Of a stretch of DNA of 52,211 nt, positions 9,739-21,272 are shown in pieces. Within the stretch, counting starts at the first letter, position 1. Each line of letters opens with the position of its first letter. The translations under genes were made by a program, and so were the position numbers. The notes under the pieces are model-generated. The model searched no databases and had not been told where the DNA came from. It saw nothing but the letters and a program-made list of their open reading frames with translations. This DNA comes from Lingula anatina (Eukaryota > Brachiopoda > Lingulata > Lingulida > Lingulidae): positions 1 to 52,211 of the forward strand of contig NW_019773514.1 of the NCBI RefSeq assembly GCF_001039355.2, read 5' to 3'.

Positions 9739-11590
9739 GGGGAGGCGTCTCTCTCGATCCCCAGCGCTGAGATGACGTCGTGGTTGAAATTTTGTAAATT
9801 TCGTAACCAGCGCAGAAATTAAAAAATTGTACTTTGTTACCTCTGTAGGTGCTTATGAAAAATTGAGACATAGTAGCAGAGTTTATCACGCGTCTGTAAG
9901 TGTGCAATTTACCCAGATCAAAGTGAAATGAAGGAAATATAACTCGACAAAGTCGGCCAACATGCCGATTTTTATCCATAGCAACACCGTAACATTTTGA
10001 GATATCTCATTTCACAGAGAGTGTGCACCTTATTCAAGTCGATAGAAGATGATTTTTAATACGCAAAATAAACCTACTAAGTTTCATCAAAATTTATTCT
10101 GGCAGCTTTTTTGCCAGCTGTTGAAGTGCGTTTTTGACCCTATTCCGCTAGATGTCAGTCATATTCTGACTTCATTTTTTCCAATACAGAAGCAAGTGAA
10201 GGTCTGCTGACTTTTTTAAATATCGAATTCGAAGTCCTTTTTAATATCGAAGTCCTCTTTAATGTATATCACTTTCAGGCTTCTATTTGTATGTGTAACA
10301 AAAAGTATCGCTAATTTAATTGTGGTTTGATTATTGTTGAGAAGCTTGCGGTACAGATAAAATAAGAAAACTGTTTTCTCTCATCCCATCTGCCATAAAC
10401 AGGTTATAAGCATGCCAGAAAACATATTGGCATATACAGGCAGAAAAGCTCCTCATCTGTGAATTCTGAAATAATGAGAAATAAAGAAGCTGACAATAAT
10501 TGTAATGAAATTAATAACAATAAAGAAAAGAGCTAACTAAGCAATTTTAGAATACGCTGAGGTACATCATATTGGTACATGGCAAACCCATATGTCATTG
10601 AAATGATAGTTAAAACTAAACATCATGATGCATGAATTGCGTTTTACTCTAGAAGGCCTGCTTTACAAACGTTATCATGAACCAGAAATACCTTTGTTAA
10701 ATGTTTGTCATCCTTTTCTGTTCTAGAGTTAAGCTACAACCCGCAGTAGATCCACAATCATACGCCTCTCTCACTTCTTTACACGTGTTATGTAGGTCAA
10801 CATATAATCTCCTGCATAAATGATATTAGATTACGTAAATCCAAACCCTTTTCCTAAGGTAAGGGCTTTCAAAAAATGATAAATTCTCATTAATAAAATC
10901 ATACAAAAGTGGTCCAACTTTCCAAATGCATATCCACAAGCACATGTTGCCTTTTGCATATCATGCATATCAAGAATAGGTGAAGGTCGTTCATAAAAAT
11001 ACTCACTGAAACTAGTTCAAACTGGATGTGTGCGATTCAGCATCGATTTCAGGTTAGTTTCAATTAAATGTGAATAAAAAATGTAACCTTAAACGGTTTT
11101 TGGATAGAAAAAATTCATAGTTTGGCAGAGGTATCGAGAAGTGCCATTTTTTTCAAAATTTTTGTTGAATGTTGGATTAGGGAACCGTGTGACCATACTA
11201 GAGAGTATGCAAACTATTCCCTTCAAAATCATAAACTTTGGATGATATTTTAACTCATATCTAAAAATGAAAAAAAAATCAGGCTTGCAACTTTTTTTCT
11301 AGCAATCATGAACCCCTACGAGAGTCATTTTGGGATCGATTTTTTTTTTCAAAAATTCAAAATCGTGAACTTATTTCATTTAAATTTATGGATGTTTCAG
11401 TAATCCTTTGATGTCATGAGTAAGAGCATGAACTTTTCTTATTATCTTTACAAAATCACAACTCAAAAATCCCTGGTTTGTTTTTAAAAGTATTTTATTT
11501 GCAAGGTACGGTTTTTCACGTCAGCCATCGCAGATGTCCAGAAACGGCGTTACTTCGTGACGCGGACTCGCTGAAAAGTTTCAAATAACC
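9739..11590. other. Non-coding interval: LINE 5' region plus unassigned DNA
   Basis: 9739-9980 may be the 5' leader of the minus-strand LINE: a frame of about 90 residues stays open but shows no recognised domain. From about 9980 to 11590 the DNA is AT-rich with no credible reading frame, no tandem repeat and no inverted repeat that I could support. It must be inserted DNA, because Gypsy RNase H sequence lies on both sides. Confidence 0.5.
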
Positions 11591-11593
11591 GCC

Positions 11594-12310
11594 ATGACGT
11601 TACGTTTTTCAGCCAGTTGCCATATGACTGAAATAGATCGTGAAGCTCTTGCTATAGTGTGGGGGGTGAAGAAATTTCATACATACCTCTATGGCAGACA
11701 TTTCATGTTGTTGACGGATCATCGACCTTTGGTGTCAATTTTTCATCCAGAAAGGGGTGTGTCAGTCACAACGGCAGGAAGAATGCAGCGATTTGCATTG
11801 TTTTTGTCTGATTATGATTATGACATTGTGTACAGAAACACAAGTAGTCATGGGAACGCTGATTGTTTGTCTCGGCTACCAATGTCTGGTGGTTAGTTGG
11901 AGACAGAAGATGACAGCACTGATTTGCTGTACTTGCTTCAAATTGAAAACCTGCCGGTTACTAGTGATTGTGTTCGTAGGGAAACCGGACGTGACCCTAT
12001 AATGGCACGTGTATGTGAAAACACAATGCACGGATGGAAAGCGTGCGTGAAACCAGAAGACGGAGAAATGTATCCATTTTACACTCGTAGAGAAGAGCTG
12101 TCGATGAACAGCGGTTGTCTGTTATGGGGTATACGTGTCGTTATCCCAGCAAAACTGAGAGGGTATATTCTCAGGGAGTAACATGCTAGGCATGTAGGAG
12201 TTGTGAAAATGAAGGCTCTGGCAAGAAGCCTGGTGTGGTGGCCAAACATTGATTCTGATATAGAGAAAATCACGAAGTCGTGTGAAGGGTGCCGTGAGCA
12301 CAAGGTGTAA
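11594..12310 (+). pseudogene. Gypsy element 1: RNase H end and integrase zinc-binding region
   Basis: RNase H C-terminal half: MTEIDREALAIVWGVKKFH, LLTDHRPLVSIF and HGNADCLSRLP, then a stop at 11894-11896. The frame continues through the linker to a stop at 12179-12181, then the integrase HHCC zinc-binding motif (HARHVGVVKMKALARSLVWW ... CEGC) up to about 12303. Sequence identity to the Gypsy layout is clear, but the stops show decay. The integrase core does not follow directly: about 540 bp of foreign DNA intervenes. Confidence 0.85.
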
Positions 12311-12849
12311 AATACCACTTCGGGTATTTTATAATTGATATAAATAATTAATTAAAATAATATTCATATCCTAAGATAAGCTTAGAAGGGGGCAGTCAAT
12401 AGACATTCAGGAATGATCGTGACCGGGGCACATGGCACGAGATAAAATTTAGATGCCTTTGAAGGCTAGGGCGGATAATGATGATCCAGGGAACACGGTG
12501 ACTGAGTTGTGGTAGAGCCTGAGACAAAGGGACTGCGCTCAGTCAAGTGTTATTTCTTCCTGGTTATTAAAATTCCTGAATGATCTATAAAGGCTGCCCT
12601 GTTTTAAGGTTATTTCATATCGTATTTTGGCTCTGGCGATATCATTATACATTTTGGACTGACCGTTACTATGTAGAAGAAAACTCTGTATATTTTCCAA
12701 AAGACAGTATTAAATTTCCATTTGTGTCGAATGAGAATCTTGTTCGTTTTATTGGATCAGCTGGGCGCACAACACTAAGGCCCAAGAACCGGCGCGTTAT
12801 CTAAAGTAACATTATTTTCACGTAAAGTCTGACTGACGAAGTTTGGGAC
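12311..12849. other. Insertion inside Gypsy integrase, unassigned
   Basis: About 540 bp separates the integrase zinc-binding region from the catalytic core. It starts with an AT-rich stretch containing a short inverted repeat (ATACC...GGTAT near 12312-12328) and holds a 74-codon frame at 12580-12804 that I do not recognise. No clear target duplication or terminal repeat was found. Confidence 0.45.
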
Positions 12850-13890
12850 TTAACAAAACGTTCCCCAGCGGCAACTCCGATTCACCCTTGGGAATGGCCT
12901 GGTAGACCATGGGAGCGCATACACGTGTATTTTGCAGGCCCATTTTTGAACTCGATGTTTCTGATTGTGGTAGACGCGCATTCGAAATGGACTGAAGTGG
13001 TACCGATGCGAGAGACCACAGCCGGAAAGACCATCGAGGTCATGCGCGAGATATTTTCATGTAACGGAGTACCCAATGTCTTGTTCAGTGACAATGGGCG
13101 GCAATTCTCCTCAGAGGAGTTTGCCGATTTTATAAAGGTGAACGGCATTAAACATGTGAAGAGTGCACCGTATCACCCAAGCTCGAATGGGCTAGCTGAG
13201 CGCTTTGTGCAGTCTTTTAAGGCCGCTATGAAGGCTATAGTCGGAAGGAAAATGAACCGATGAGAAATGCATACAGAAATGCACCCCATGCCACAACAGG
13301 TGAAACTCCCGCACACCTGTTTTTAGGTCGGAAATTACAGTCTCGTTTAGACTTAATCAAACCTAGCATTGACCAACGCGTTCGAAACAAACAGGTGGAC
13401 GTGGCGAGTCGCAGATCGAGTGTGCTGCGTGACTTTAAGCCCGGACGACATGTGGATGTTGGCGATTACCGTGCGAGCGCTTATGCAAAGTGGGTTCCGG
13501 GGGTTATTACTGAGAAAACCGGACCAGTGTCATATCGAGTACAGGTAGAAAATGGTACTTGGCGCAGGCATGTTGATCAAATACATGATTCCGTGGGACG
13601 AAATAAGGAAACGCACTCTTAAAATGTGCCCCAGTCGGTGTGGGAGAATAGTTATTCAGGGGGTCAGACTCGTGAATTGTGTTTCCAAGATAATCAGTCT
13701 CCACAAACTAAAGGTGAACAGGAAGTTATGCAGTCCAGCACTGATCAAATCAATAATAGAAAAAGCTAGGTGATAACAGGTGCTCTTCCACGTAAAAACC
13801 CCAGACGTAATGCAGGCTCACCTAAATCAAGGAGTTATAACATTACACGCAAGCCTCTCTATTGTCCGATGTCTGTTACGGTGGGCGGAG
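12850..13890 (+). pseudogene. Gypsy element 1: integrase core and C-terminal tail
   Basis: rve-type integrase core: PWERIHVYFAGPFLNSMF, VDAHSKWTEVVPM, LFSDNGRQFSSEEF with the second catalytic Asp, and YHPSSNGLAERFVQSF with the catalytic Glu. The position of the first catalytic Asp (after IHV) is Tyr, so the enzyme would be inactive. A frame shift near 13258 joins the core to the C-terminal part (ATTGETPAHLFLGRKLQSRLD, YAKWVPGVITEKTGPVSYRV), which resembles the small C-terminal DNA-binding fold, and a basic tail RKNPRRNAGSPK near 13790 typical of the Gypsy Pol end. No LTR could be recognised on either side. Confidence 0.85.
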
Positions 13891-15783
13891 CTAGCTATAG
13901 GGGGCCTCCTGTCTCAAGGTTTCGTCTGGGTCGCTCTCCTCCGCTTGGAGATTGATTTTATATGCGTTATTTCGCGTTAGAATTCGAGATCAGTAGTGTC
14001 AAAGCGGCGCTGTATGCTGACGATTTTTTTACAGGTAGTTTTATGTCTCCTTGATCTAAGTTGATGTAAGAATTAGGATATGTCCGCGTTAGTAATGTAA
14101 CAGACTCAAGTGTGATGTTTGAAATTTGGCCGATGATGGCCGCTTTTATTGGAAGTCACATTAATAAAAAGAAATAAAGCGTATTACTGATAAACATTGA
14201 ATAATGTTGATAGATGATATAAACTTAGTGTGCGCCAGAAGTATCAACATTTAAATTATAATTCCAGACAAATAGTGCACACATTTCAAATTGTGGGGTT
14301 GCAAAGAGGCCATAAACGTTTGACTACGCCAAACTTCCCTATTTGGCCGATGTGCTGGGAGGGAACGATATCATAGAAAGCGATTATAAGGTGGTGACTG
14401 AGGATGGTCGCCATGAGTTTTTTTGAGTCGGTGATAGATGGCTTTTCTTTTGCACAACACAGTGAAAAATCACCAAGGATAAGTCAAAAGAAAACGTCCC
14501 AACTGTGGTTTGTGAAAATGACATTCAAGTGAACGTCTCACTGCCAAAGAACATAATATTAATACATAAACGTTTGGACCCTCCTGCCCTTGGGTCCCAT
14601 AAACATATACATTGAGACAGTGCCTAAGCTTTGTGGTAGGTATTAAATTTCTTTAAGTATTTTTTTCTCTCACTCGGTATAATTTTAATATCATAATGCA
14701 TTAAAGTGAAATTTTAATCAAAGGTTGAGGCAATGCCACGACATGTCAGTTTACTAAATACTCGTTATAAATTTCTTTATCTTGGAAATCTCCCTTTTTT
14801 TCAGGATTTCACACACTAACACTTCATATTTGTCGGTAAAGTAGTACACAGTGCTAAACATTTAGAATAATTTTTATTCATTCATAAATATATTTATGTA
14901 CAAAATATATCAGAAATTTTAGTATTAACTGAGCTCTTTAAAGTGAAACAAATAAAGAAGAGAATTTTGAATTTCAAACTATTATTTACTATATTAACTT
15001 AAAATATCTTTTAAGTCAACTCTATACTCAAGCATCATGATAGTAGCATCTGTGAGTAAAACCATTTTATTATATCAATAGAAGAACAAAAACAAAATTT
15101 TACACATAAGCAGTAATTAATTAAGTCATAAGAATGATTAAGTTGCTATAGTTTTTCAGTTTTATGCAGTCTATGTTGACATTTATTTCAACCATGCAAA
15201 TAGAAATAATTATATATATTTTTTTATCTGACTTGCTATGATACCAGTCTGTGCCAGATACTATTTAGTATAGGTTTTAGTCTCTCATAACCCTTAGTAG
15301 GGTGGGTTTTATCTATTTAAAACGTGAGACGTTAATAAAATTATTATTATTACTATTCCACTCACAGGCCAGCAAGGTCTGAGAATCTAATGGGCTGAAT
15401 GAAAAAAAAAAACCCTAGAAGATAAAGTGGCTAATTCTTACAAATAGGATAAAAAACATGGGATTTTCAAAAGGTTATTATAAATCAAGACAACACTTAG
15501 TATTAAAGAACATTTATAAAATGAACTGGAGTACATGTTACAGCTGAAAAAATTAACTGGGCCAGTAAGTGACTGCTTTAAAGAAATTTCACTGAAACAG
15601 TCCAAATTTAACTGGCAATCAACTAGACTGTTATACCATGGCACTCAACAAATTATATATAGGTTTTGATTTTTTTTCCACGTGACAGTAACATAAAATT
15701 TATGTCAACTTTTGAAATGTATAGAGTCAGTGAGGTGACTGAAAATATTTTAAAATGTCATGAAGGAGCACTATTAATTTAAT
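13891..15783. other. AT-rich interval without recognised genes
   Basis: No supported coding region. One small feature stands out: around 15285-15355, CCCTTAGTAGGGTGGG is followed by a GAGACGTTAATAAAATTATTATTATT tail-like stretch, which resembles the 3' end of a LINE or SINE with an (ATT)n tail. The body of such an element is not recognisable. Confidence 0.4.
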
Positions 15784-15905
15784 GCAATCTCTGTTGGCCA
15801 CTCTTTTCCAGTTTCTTCTCCAAAAAGGACAACTCAAGTGAGAATTTCTTCAGGGCCTTTTCTTCTGCCTGCCAATGCCATGCCACTCAGAAAAGAGAGA
15901 AACCT
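15784..15905 (-). other. Possible 3' coding exon of an unknown minus-strand gene
   Basis: On the minus strand, a polypyrimidine tract and CAG acceptor near 15904 precede a short open stretch that ends in stops around 15785. One frame reads WQAEEKALKKFSLELSFLEK, which would form an amphipathic, charged helix. The acceptor choice and phase do not match the candidate exon at 16309-16400 directly, so either another exon lies between or this is fortuitous. Confidence 0.25.
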
Positions 15906-16308
15906 GTATGTTAGAAAAAAAAACATAATAATAGCACTATGAACTACAAGTATCCATGTAGACATTATGGAATTACGCAGTGAAGTTTAATGTGTATTGT
16001 TATGACTTGACTGAAATAATGTTCACCACATACATGAACAATTTACAACAAAATTTATAAAGAATATCAAGATTCATGATCACAAGCTAATAACCCCAAG
16101 AAATTGAAAGAAATTGTACTTATTACAAGAAATTATTTAAATCCACCCTGGTTCCTACTCTTCTGACAGGACATAAAGGGGATTTCAGAGAGGCTGATTG
16201 CTAAAAGGAAAATGCCCAAGGTTGTTGTATTTTGAAAAATAATTAAAAAGAGTACTGTTGTTAGTGAATGTTTAATGCATCGTAGGCATTATGACAAAAG
16301 TAACTTAC

Positions 16309-16400
16309 CCCAGACACGCTGACCTCTTTTTTCATTGACATTTTTTCACTTTTTCCAGACTGACCATAATTCATATATTCAATGCAGCCTTCTCCCATAT
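16309..16400 (-). CDS. Candidate internal exon of an unknown minus-strand gene
   Basis: A 92-nt stretch bounded on the minus strand by a strong acceptor (long T-rich tract ending in ATTATAG) and a consensus donor GGG|GTAAGT. It is open in one frame and would encode about 30 residues (MGEGCIEYMNYGQSGKSEKM...). The splice signals are the main support; the peptide has no recognised domain and is too short to classify. Neighbouring exons could not be placed with confidence. It could be part of a host gene or of an old element with a Myb-like protein. Confidence 0.35.
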
Positions 16401-16537
16401 CTATAATAGAAGAAAAAAACTTGAGTAATGTTAAGATAAGCATGTAAAATTCATTATCAATTTTGAGAGAATTTCTGTTTTAACACTGCAAGATGAAATA
16501 TTTAATTTCAAGTAATGAATAAACCTTAATAGAGTTC

Positions 16538-17042
16538 TATTCTTTTGTATCCACCAAGGCAAAGCTTCTTTCTTAAAATGAACTGAAACATCCAAGCTTG
16601 CCACCTAGCATGCCAAAGTATTGAAGTGTAATTAAAGTAGAGAAGCAAGTACCCCTTAATTATAGAGGTGTCTTACACAATAAGGTGTGTCTTACACACC
16701 TTGACTCAAAGGGAGCTGTGTAGTGAGATAACAGGTAAAATAATTGGTGGAGCCTAGGTGAACTTAAAACCTTAAGACTTTAAATTAAGNTATTCTTTTG
16801 TAACCACAAAGGCAAAGCTTCTTTCTTAAATTGAACTGAAACATCCAAGCTTGCCACCTAACATGCCAAAGTAGTGAAGTATAATTTAAGTAGTGAAGCA
16901 AGTACCCCTTAATTATAGAGGTGTCTTACACAATAAGGTGTGTCTTACACACCTCGACTCAAAGAGAGAGGTGTAGTGAGATAACAGGTAAAGTAATTGG
17001 TGGAGCCTAGGTGAACTTAAAACCTTAAGACTTTAAATTAAG
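16538..17042. repeat. Head-to-tail duplication (252 bp) across a single N
   Basis: 16538-16789 and 16791-17042 are near-identical, both 252 bp, starting TATTCTTTTGTA and ending AAATTAAG, with an N at 16790 between them. The same arrangement occurs at three other N positions in this window, which points to unmerged haplotype ends at an assembly join rather than a true tandem duplication. Confidence 0.85.
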
Positions 17043-17347
17043 AAGCACCAGGATTCATGTGTGTTCTTTTTTCAAAGGTTTAATATGAATTAAAACGTAT
17101 ATATATAAGAAGAAGACTAAATAAGTTAAAAATAACTATACCAAAGACACTGTGAAGTCAAACTTCCTGTTAGACCGCCATGATGGAAAATGCTGGGTGG
17201 AGGCAAAATTTTCCAGTCAAAAAAAACTGAGCACTTTACTTTAACAACTGTTATAACTCCTTGATTTATCAAGAAGTGAGCTGCCTTTGCGATGGTCAGC
17301 GTATGGACTTATTAAATTTTTTCCAAGCCAAAGTAGACTTTAAATTT

Positions 17348-17358
<11 letters not shown>

Positions 17359-17399
<41 letters not shown>
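17359..17399. repeat. Poly(A) tract, 41 bp
   Basis: Uninterrupted run of A. It follows a stretch with no recognisable LINE or SINE body, so it may be a simple repeat or the tail of an old retrocopy. Confidence 0.9.
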
Positions 17400-17403
<4 letters not shown>

Positions 17404-17608
17404 CTAACTGCTGCACCTCTTATAAATAGTAAAACAAATTATTGTAATCGATGGTTTTTAACTTTTCTTTTCATTTAGTATTTTCTTTTCATTAAACCTA
17501 AGATGGTAATTTAATATCTGTTTTAAATGTATTTCATAATGAATAAACCTTTACTTTATTATGTTTTATTATTTGTTTATTATTTTTTAGGCCTACATCT
17601 CTTCATTT

Positions 17609-17631
17609 CTCTCTCTCTCTCTCTCTCTCTC
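17609..17631. repeat. (CT)n microsatellite
   Basis: About eleven CT dinucleotides just upstream of the phospholipase A2 gene. Confidence 0.9.
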
Positions 17632-17860
17632 GTCATTCACGACGTGAGTATAAGCAATGACACTACATGAAAACGTTACAGCATGACCTAAGATACCCTT
17701 CAATATCAACGTAAACGTCAGAATAGCATGCCATGAAACAATACAAATAAACGAACTGTCTGCTAATGGTACCAAACACAAATTCGCCATGTGCATCCTC
17801 GTATTAAAATATTTGTGTAAACTTTTCGCAACCAAAGAGCATCAAAACATATCTTGGCAT

Positions 17861-17866
17861 TATAAG
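17861..17866 (+). promoter_or_regulatory. Possible TATA box of phospholipase A2 gene
   Basis: TATAAG lies 35 bp upstream of the proposed ATG. If used it would imply an almost absent 5' untranslated region, so an upstream start or non-coding exon is also possible. Confidence 0.3.
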
Positions 17867-17895
17867 AAGTGTTCCGCGGCATATAGAGCAAAAAA

Positions 17896-19502
17896 ATGTG
17901 GCTGTATTCATTGTGTCATCCTCTGGGCTTCATTTTCACCGTGGGTGCCTTTATCACTATAATAGGGAGTAACAGTGGAGCGCCAACGTCTCCAGGTATG
18001 AAAGTTGTATATATATTTTTTGATGCCATAATGATGCCAAATGGTATTTAAAATATCACTTTGGTTGGTATGACAGAAATATTAGACCTAAGAATGGAAG
18101 TGCAGGGTCTCGTAAGATTAGTATACAAGTTCGGGTTAGCCGAAAATATCGGGGTTACCCCTACGGAAACTTCACTTCCCATGAACCGTTTCTTGAAATG
18201 TATACAACATTTTATACAATTCGGTTTCACAGAATACCATAACTCTTATATATCATTGTACAAATTGTTTGCTGCACACTATTTCAGCCTTAATAAGAGA
18301 CAGCAAATCTTTGGTAGACTTCGCCATGTTCATCTCCTGTCTGTCCGACCACTGGTTCACGGACTTCCTGGACTATGGCTGCTATTGTGGATTCGATGGG
18401 GGCGGGACTCCCGTTGACGATATTGATAGGTGAGGTTAAATGCGATAATGAAACTTTATGATAAATTGGACCTTGATAATGAGGTCTCTAATGAAAAGTG
18501 TGCAAACAGTTTCGATTCGAGGATATTGGTGAGGGGCTTTACAATAGACGATTTGACAAGGGAAGTGTACCATTATGCGTAAGGCACAGGGATGGAAAAT
18601 TGCTTTTCTGGTCTCGTTTTGAGTGCTATACCGATTTTTAGGTGGGACAAGGGAAAGAAGGGATATCCTCCGAGGATAGAGGTGCTCGCGGTGCCATCTG
18701 GAACTGCCTTTGTACTTACTGCTAAAATGATAGAATATTACAGCAGAGCATTGCATATATGGCAAAAAAAAAAAAAAACTAAGACAAAACTTCAACCAGA
18801 TTATGCTTGTTGTACTATTAATGTGGCAGTTTCTTGGTTCCTTTCTGGTTATCAGTTATACACTAGGGTATTCAACACCCAGTTATACGTCCATGGTTGA
18901 ATTTTGTTTTTCTCTTTCGTAGGTGCTGCAAGGCGCACGACGAGTGCTATGCGTTGATACAGGAAGAGTGCGGCAGCCTAAGCCCATATCTCCTGCCGTA
19001 CTCTGCCACCTGTGGCATGGGATTTAAGCGCTCTTTGCCTGCTCATTGTTGTAAGTGACCCCCATCTTCTCTCTCTTCCCAGAGTCCATTTGTTTATTCT
19101 GTATCCTCCCAGCAAATGTTATAAAAACGTTCTTAAATACATGTATATAACGTTATCTAAAGCGTTTATATTACCAAAAATGTTATGGTAACGTCATAAA
19201 ACGTTCTGTGCTTGCTGGGCTAATGTTAATTCTTTTAAAACCACAAGGTCAGAAACACAAAAGTAAAAAAAAATCACTGTCCTGTGCTAATTAGTGATGT
19301 TGATACAATAGGTTTGCTTTGTTTGAAGCTCAAAAGTCATAAAATCCCCATTTGCATTTGCGTTTCAGATCCACCATCGTCTTATTGGTTGGAAGGTAGA
19401 TGTCGCTACAACCTGTGTGAATGCGACAGAAGAGCTGCAGAATGCTTCACCACCGGCAAATACAATCTCACTTACTTCGCGTACGACCAACGACTTTGTT
19501 AA
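17896..19502 (+). CDS. Secreted phospholipase A2 (4 exons)
   Basis: Hydrolyses the sn-2 acyl bond of phospholipids with calcium; secreted. Exons: 17896-17995, 18288-18429, 18923-19050, 19369-19502; all junctions are GT/AG and the phases agree, giving 167 residues. Residues 1-27 or so are a signal peptide (hydrophobic [15 protein letters not shown]). The PLA2 fold follows: calcium loop [11 protein letters not shown] (63-73), active-site CCKAHDECY with His86 and Asp87, and CECD with Asp143 as the partner of the catalytic His. Fourteen cysteines in the mature part and a C-terminal Cys suggest seven disulfides, as in group I/II enzymes. The calcium loop has Asp70 where Gly is usual (second Gly of CGxGG). 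Introns are 292, 493 and 318 bp; the third holds a small MITE. Related enzymes serve in digestion, defence or venom; the sequence does not say which. The gene looks intact. Confidence 0.93.
19108..19219. mobile_element. Small MITE in intron 3 of phospholipase A2
   Basis: Begins CCCAGCAA and ends with its complement TTGCTGGG after a spacer; interior holds repeated AACGTT/AAAACGTT motifs in both orientations. About 112 bp, non-coding. The ends are near-inverted over roughly 25 bp with mismatches. Confidence 0.6.
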
Positions 19503-19760
19503 GATATTAAAAAGACATTCATCTCGAAACAAATCTTGCTAAATGTTGTCCTTAGTTTTACATTTACATTTTATGACAAGGGGCAGACAGGAGTTACACC
19601 GTAGGCTGGAACTTTTCGCTTTGGCATTGGCCAGTCGCTTTTTAACAGTTCCTTAAATATTGGGCTAGAATTTGTATTGGCAAAGTCGGCTGATCTTGCC
19701 GATCGAAAACATCATGCTTTCAAACCTTAAATCCAAACCTATCTTTTGATTTTAATTTTA

Positions 19761-19766
19761 AATAAA
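19761..19766 (+). terminator. Candidate polyadenylation signal for phospholipase A2
   Basis: AATAAA about 260 bp after the stop codon. An ATTAAA lies nearer, at about 19506. Either could serve; no transcript evidence is available. Confidence 0.4.
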
Positions 19767-20950
19767 CTTAAAAAGGTAAACTTTCATTTCAGTTTTGTCT
19801 GAACCTAGTTTTTCACTTTATACATGTAGCTTTTATGATCATACATTGGAACAAAACGCGAACCTGTGGGTTCGGGGCATTGTTGAGATAGCGTTTATAG
19901 TCATCTACTCATATTCAAAACAAAAAGAAGGCTTCTAGTCATATCTACCACGTGGCATTATTAAAACTGAGCTCCAGGCAAATGAGAAGAGATGATAAAA
20001 GAACACGCAATATGCATTCGCTAGTGCTGACACCTGGTTTATATCGTGTAAATCTGATTCGTGGAACTTCAGTTGGTCGACATATATGCATGTATCTGAT
20101 AATGGATCCAACAGATATGTAGTTGAGATAAACAAAATCATTTATTGGGGCCATTTTTGACTGAGGACGACGTACCTTGATGTTCACAAATCGAGCCGAA
20201 ACCTCAATCCTGGAGTTTGTTTTGAAATTCTCTTTAGCAAATGTCATGGAAAGGCACAATTCAGAATACAAGCCATTTATTCCCTGATATGAACAACCAG
20301 AGGCTAGCAATTATTGGTTTTCATCTACACGGGTAAACGTTAAGCCGGAGGTAGGCAAGCAACTTTTGGACTCATCTTCACGTGAAAACCCGGAGGGGCT
20401 CATTAAGGGTAACGGGAAGGTATGGTGCCGCGAAAGAACGAAAAAAAAAAATAATAAACGTTTGGATAGCTGCAGATGTGAGTAAATCACCAAAAAGTGG
20501 GGGATTCTACATTTGAACAAGTCTACTTAGTCTACGAATCGAGTATAGGAATACATTTTCTAGTGTGATCTCAGCACGATGTCAAGGCTAGATATGTGAC
20601 GAACGCTTTCAGAATTACAAAGTTCGCAATTGGAACACGAAATCTTGATGTGGAGAACGGGTATGGAGGTTAAATTTCTTAAAGTCATCTTAGGAAAAGA
20701 TGCCCAACCTTTCAATCTCCCTGCATCAAAACCACTAAAATTTTGTTTTATTAATAAAAACAAGTGACGACTTGGTGCCACACAGCCCAATAATACAATA
20801 AAGCTCTTGTTCGATTTGAGTACCTTCTGTACCCGTTTTAACAAACAACACCTGTTTTTTTTCCATCCGATTAGCATTCGCGACTTTCCCTACAGCCTTC
20901 ATTTGATTGGCGAATTTCGCTCAGGGCATTTATAACATGCGTGTACACTG
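19767..20950. other. Interval without recognised genes
   Basis: No coding sequence could be supported. Several reading frames of 60-120 codons on the minus strand lack domains, biased composition or splice context and are judged fortuitous. Confidence 0.5.
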
Positions 20951-20956
20951 TATAAA
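20951..20956 (+). promoter_or_regulatory. TATA box upstream of somatomedin-B-like gene
   Basis: TATAAA lies 59 bp upstream of the proposed ATG at 21010, a normal distance for a core promoter with a short leader. Confidence 0.5.
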
Positions 20957-21009
20957 TGAAGACTTGAGTACACACTCTCTCGGACAACTGGCCGGATTGA
21001 TTGTCAAAA

Positions 21010-21272
21010 ATGATCGGCGTGTGCATTTCTTCTTGCCTTCATTTTAGGGCAGTAGTCACACTGCTTTTTTTCGGATATCTATCCGTACACAGCACAGGCA
21101 ACAGTATTTTCCCCGCAAACCAGTGGTTATGCAGCACTACAGACGGTGTTTTCGTCAAAAGGGTGTGTAGTTGCAGAAGTGACTGCGACCAGCGACCTTA
21201 TCTCGACTGCTGTGAAGATTGGAAAAACACATGTAGCACTAGGCATACTAACCAAAACGACCGAAGCGCTAT
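21010..21272 (+). CDS. Secreted somatomedin-B-like protein, first exon (3' end unresolved)
   Basis: Starts at ATG 21010. Residues 1-29 are a likely signal peptide (AVVTLLFFGYLSVHS). The following Cys-rich segment VCSCRSDCDQRPYLDCCEDW matches the core of the somatomedin B fold (CxC, C, CC, C spacing), a small disulfide knot used for protein binding in extracellular matrix and ectoenzyme proteins. Seven of the usual eight cysteines are visible: one of the first two is absent. The open frame meets an N at 21273 and then a stop, with no clear donor site before it, so the true 3' end is unknown; the sequence may be misjoined here. It is 1.5 kb downstream of the phospholipase A2 gene in the same orientation, but a functional link is not shown. 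Confidence 0.65.

Noticed and set aside
16538-17042. True tandem duplication
   Set aside because: The N exactly between equal-length copies, seen also at other gaps, makes an assembly artefact more likely.
18061-18417. 118-codon frame overlapping phospholipase A2 exon 2
   Set aside because: It runs through intron 1 and reads exon 2 out of the phospholipase frame; the spliced model explains the conserved residues.
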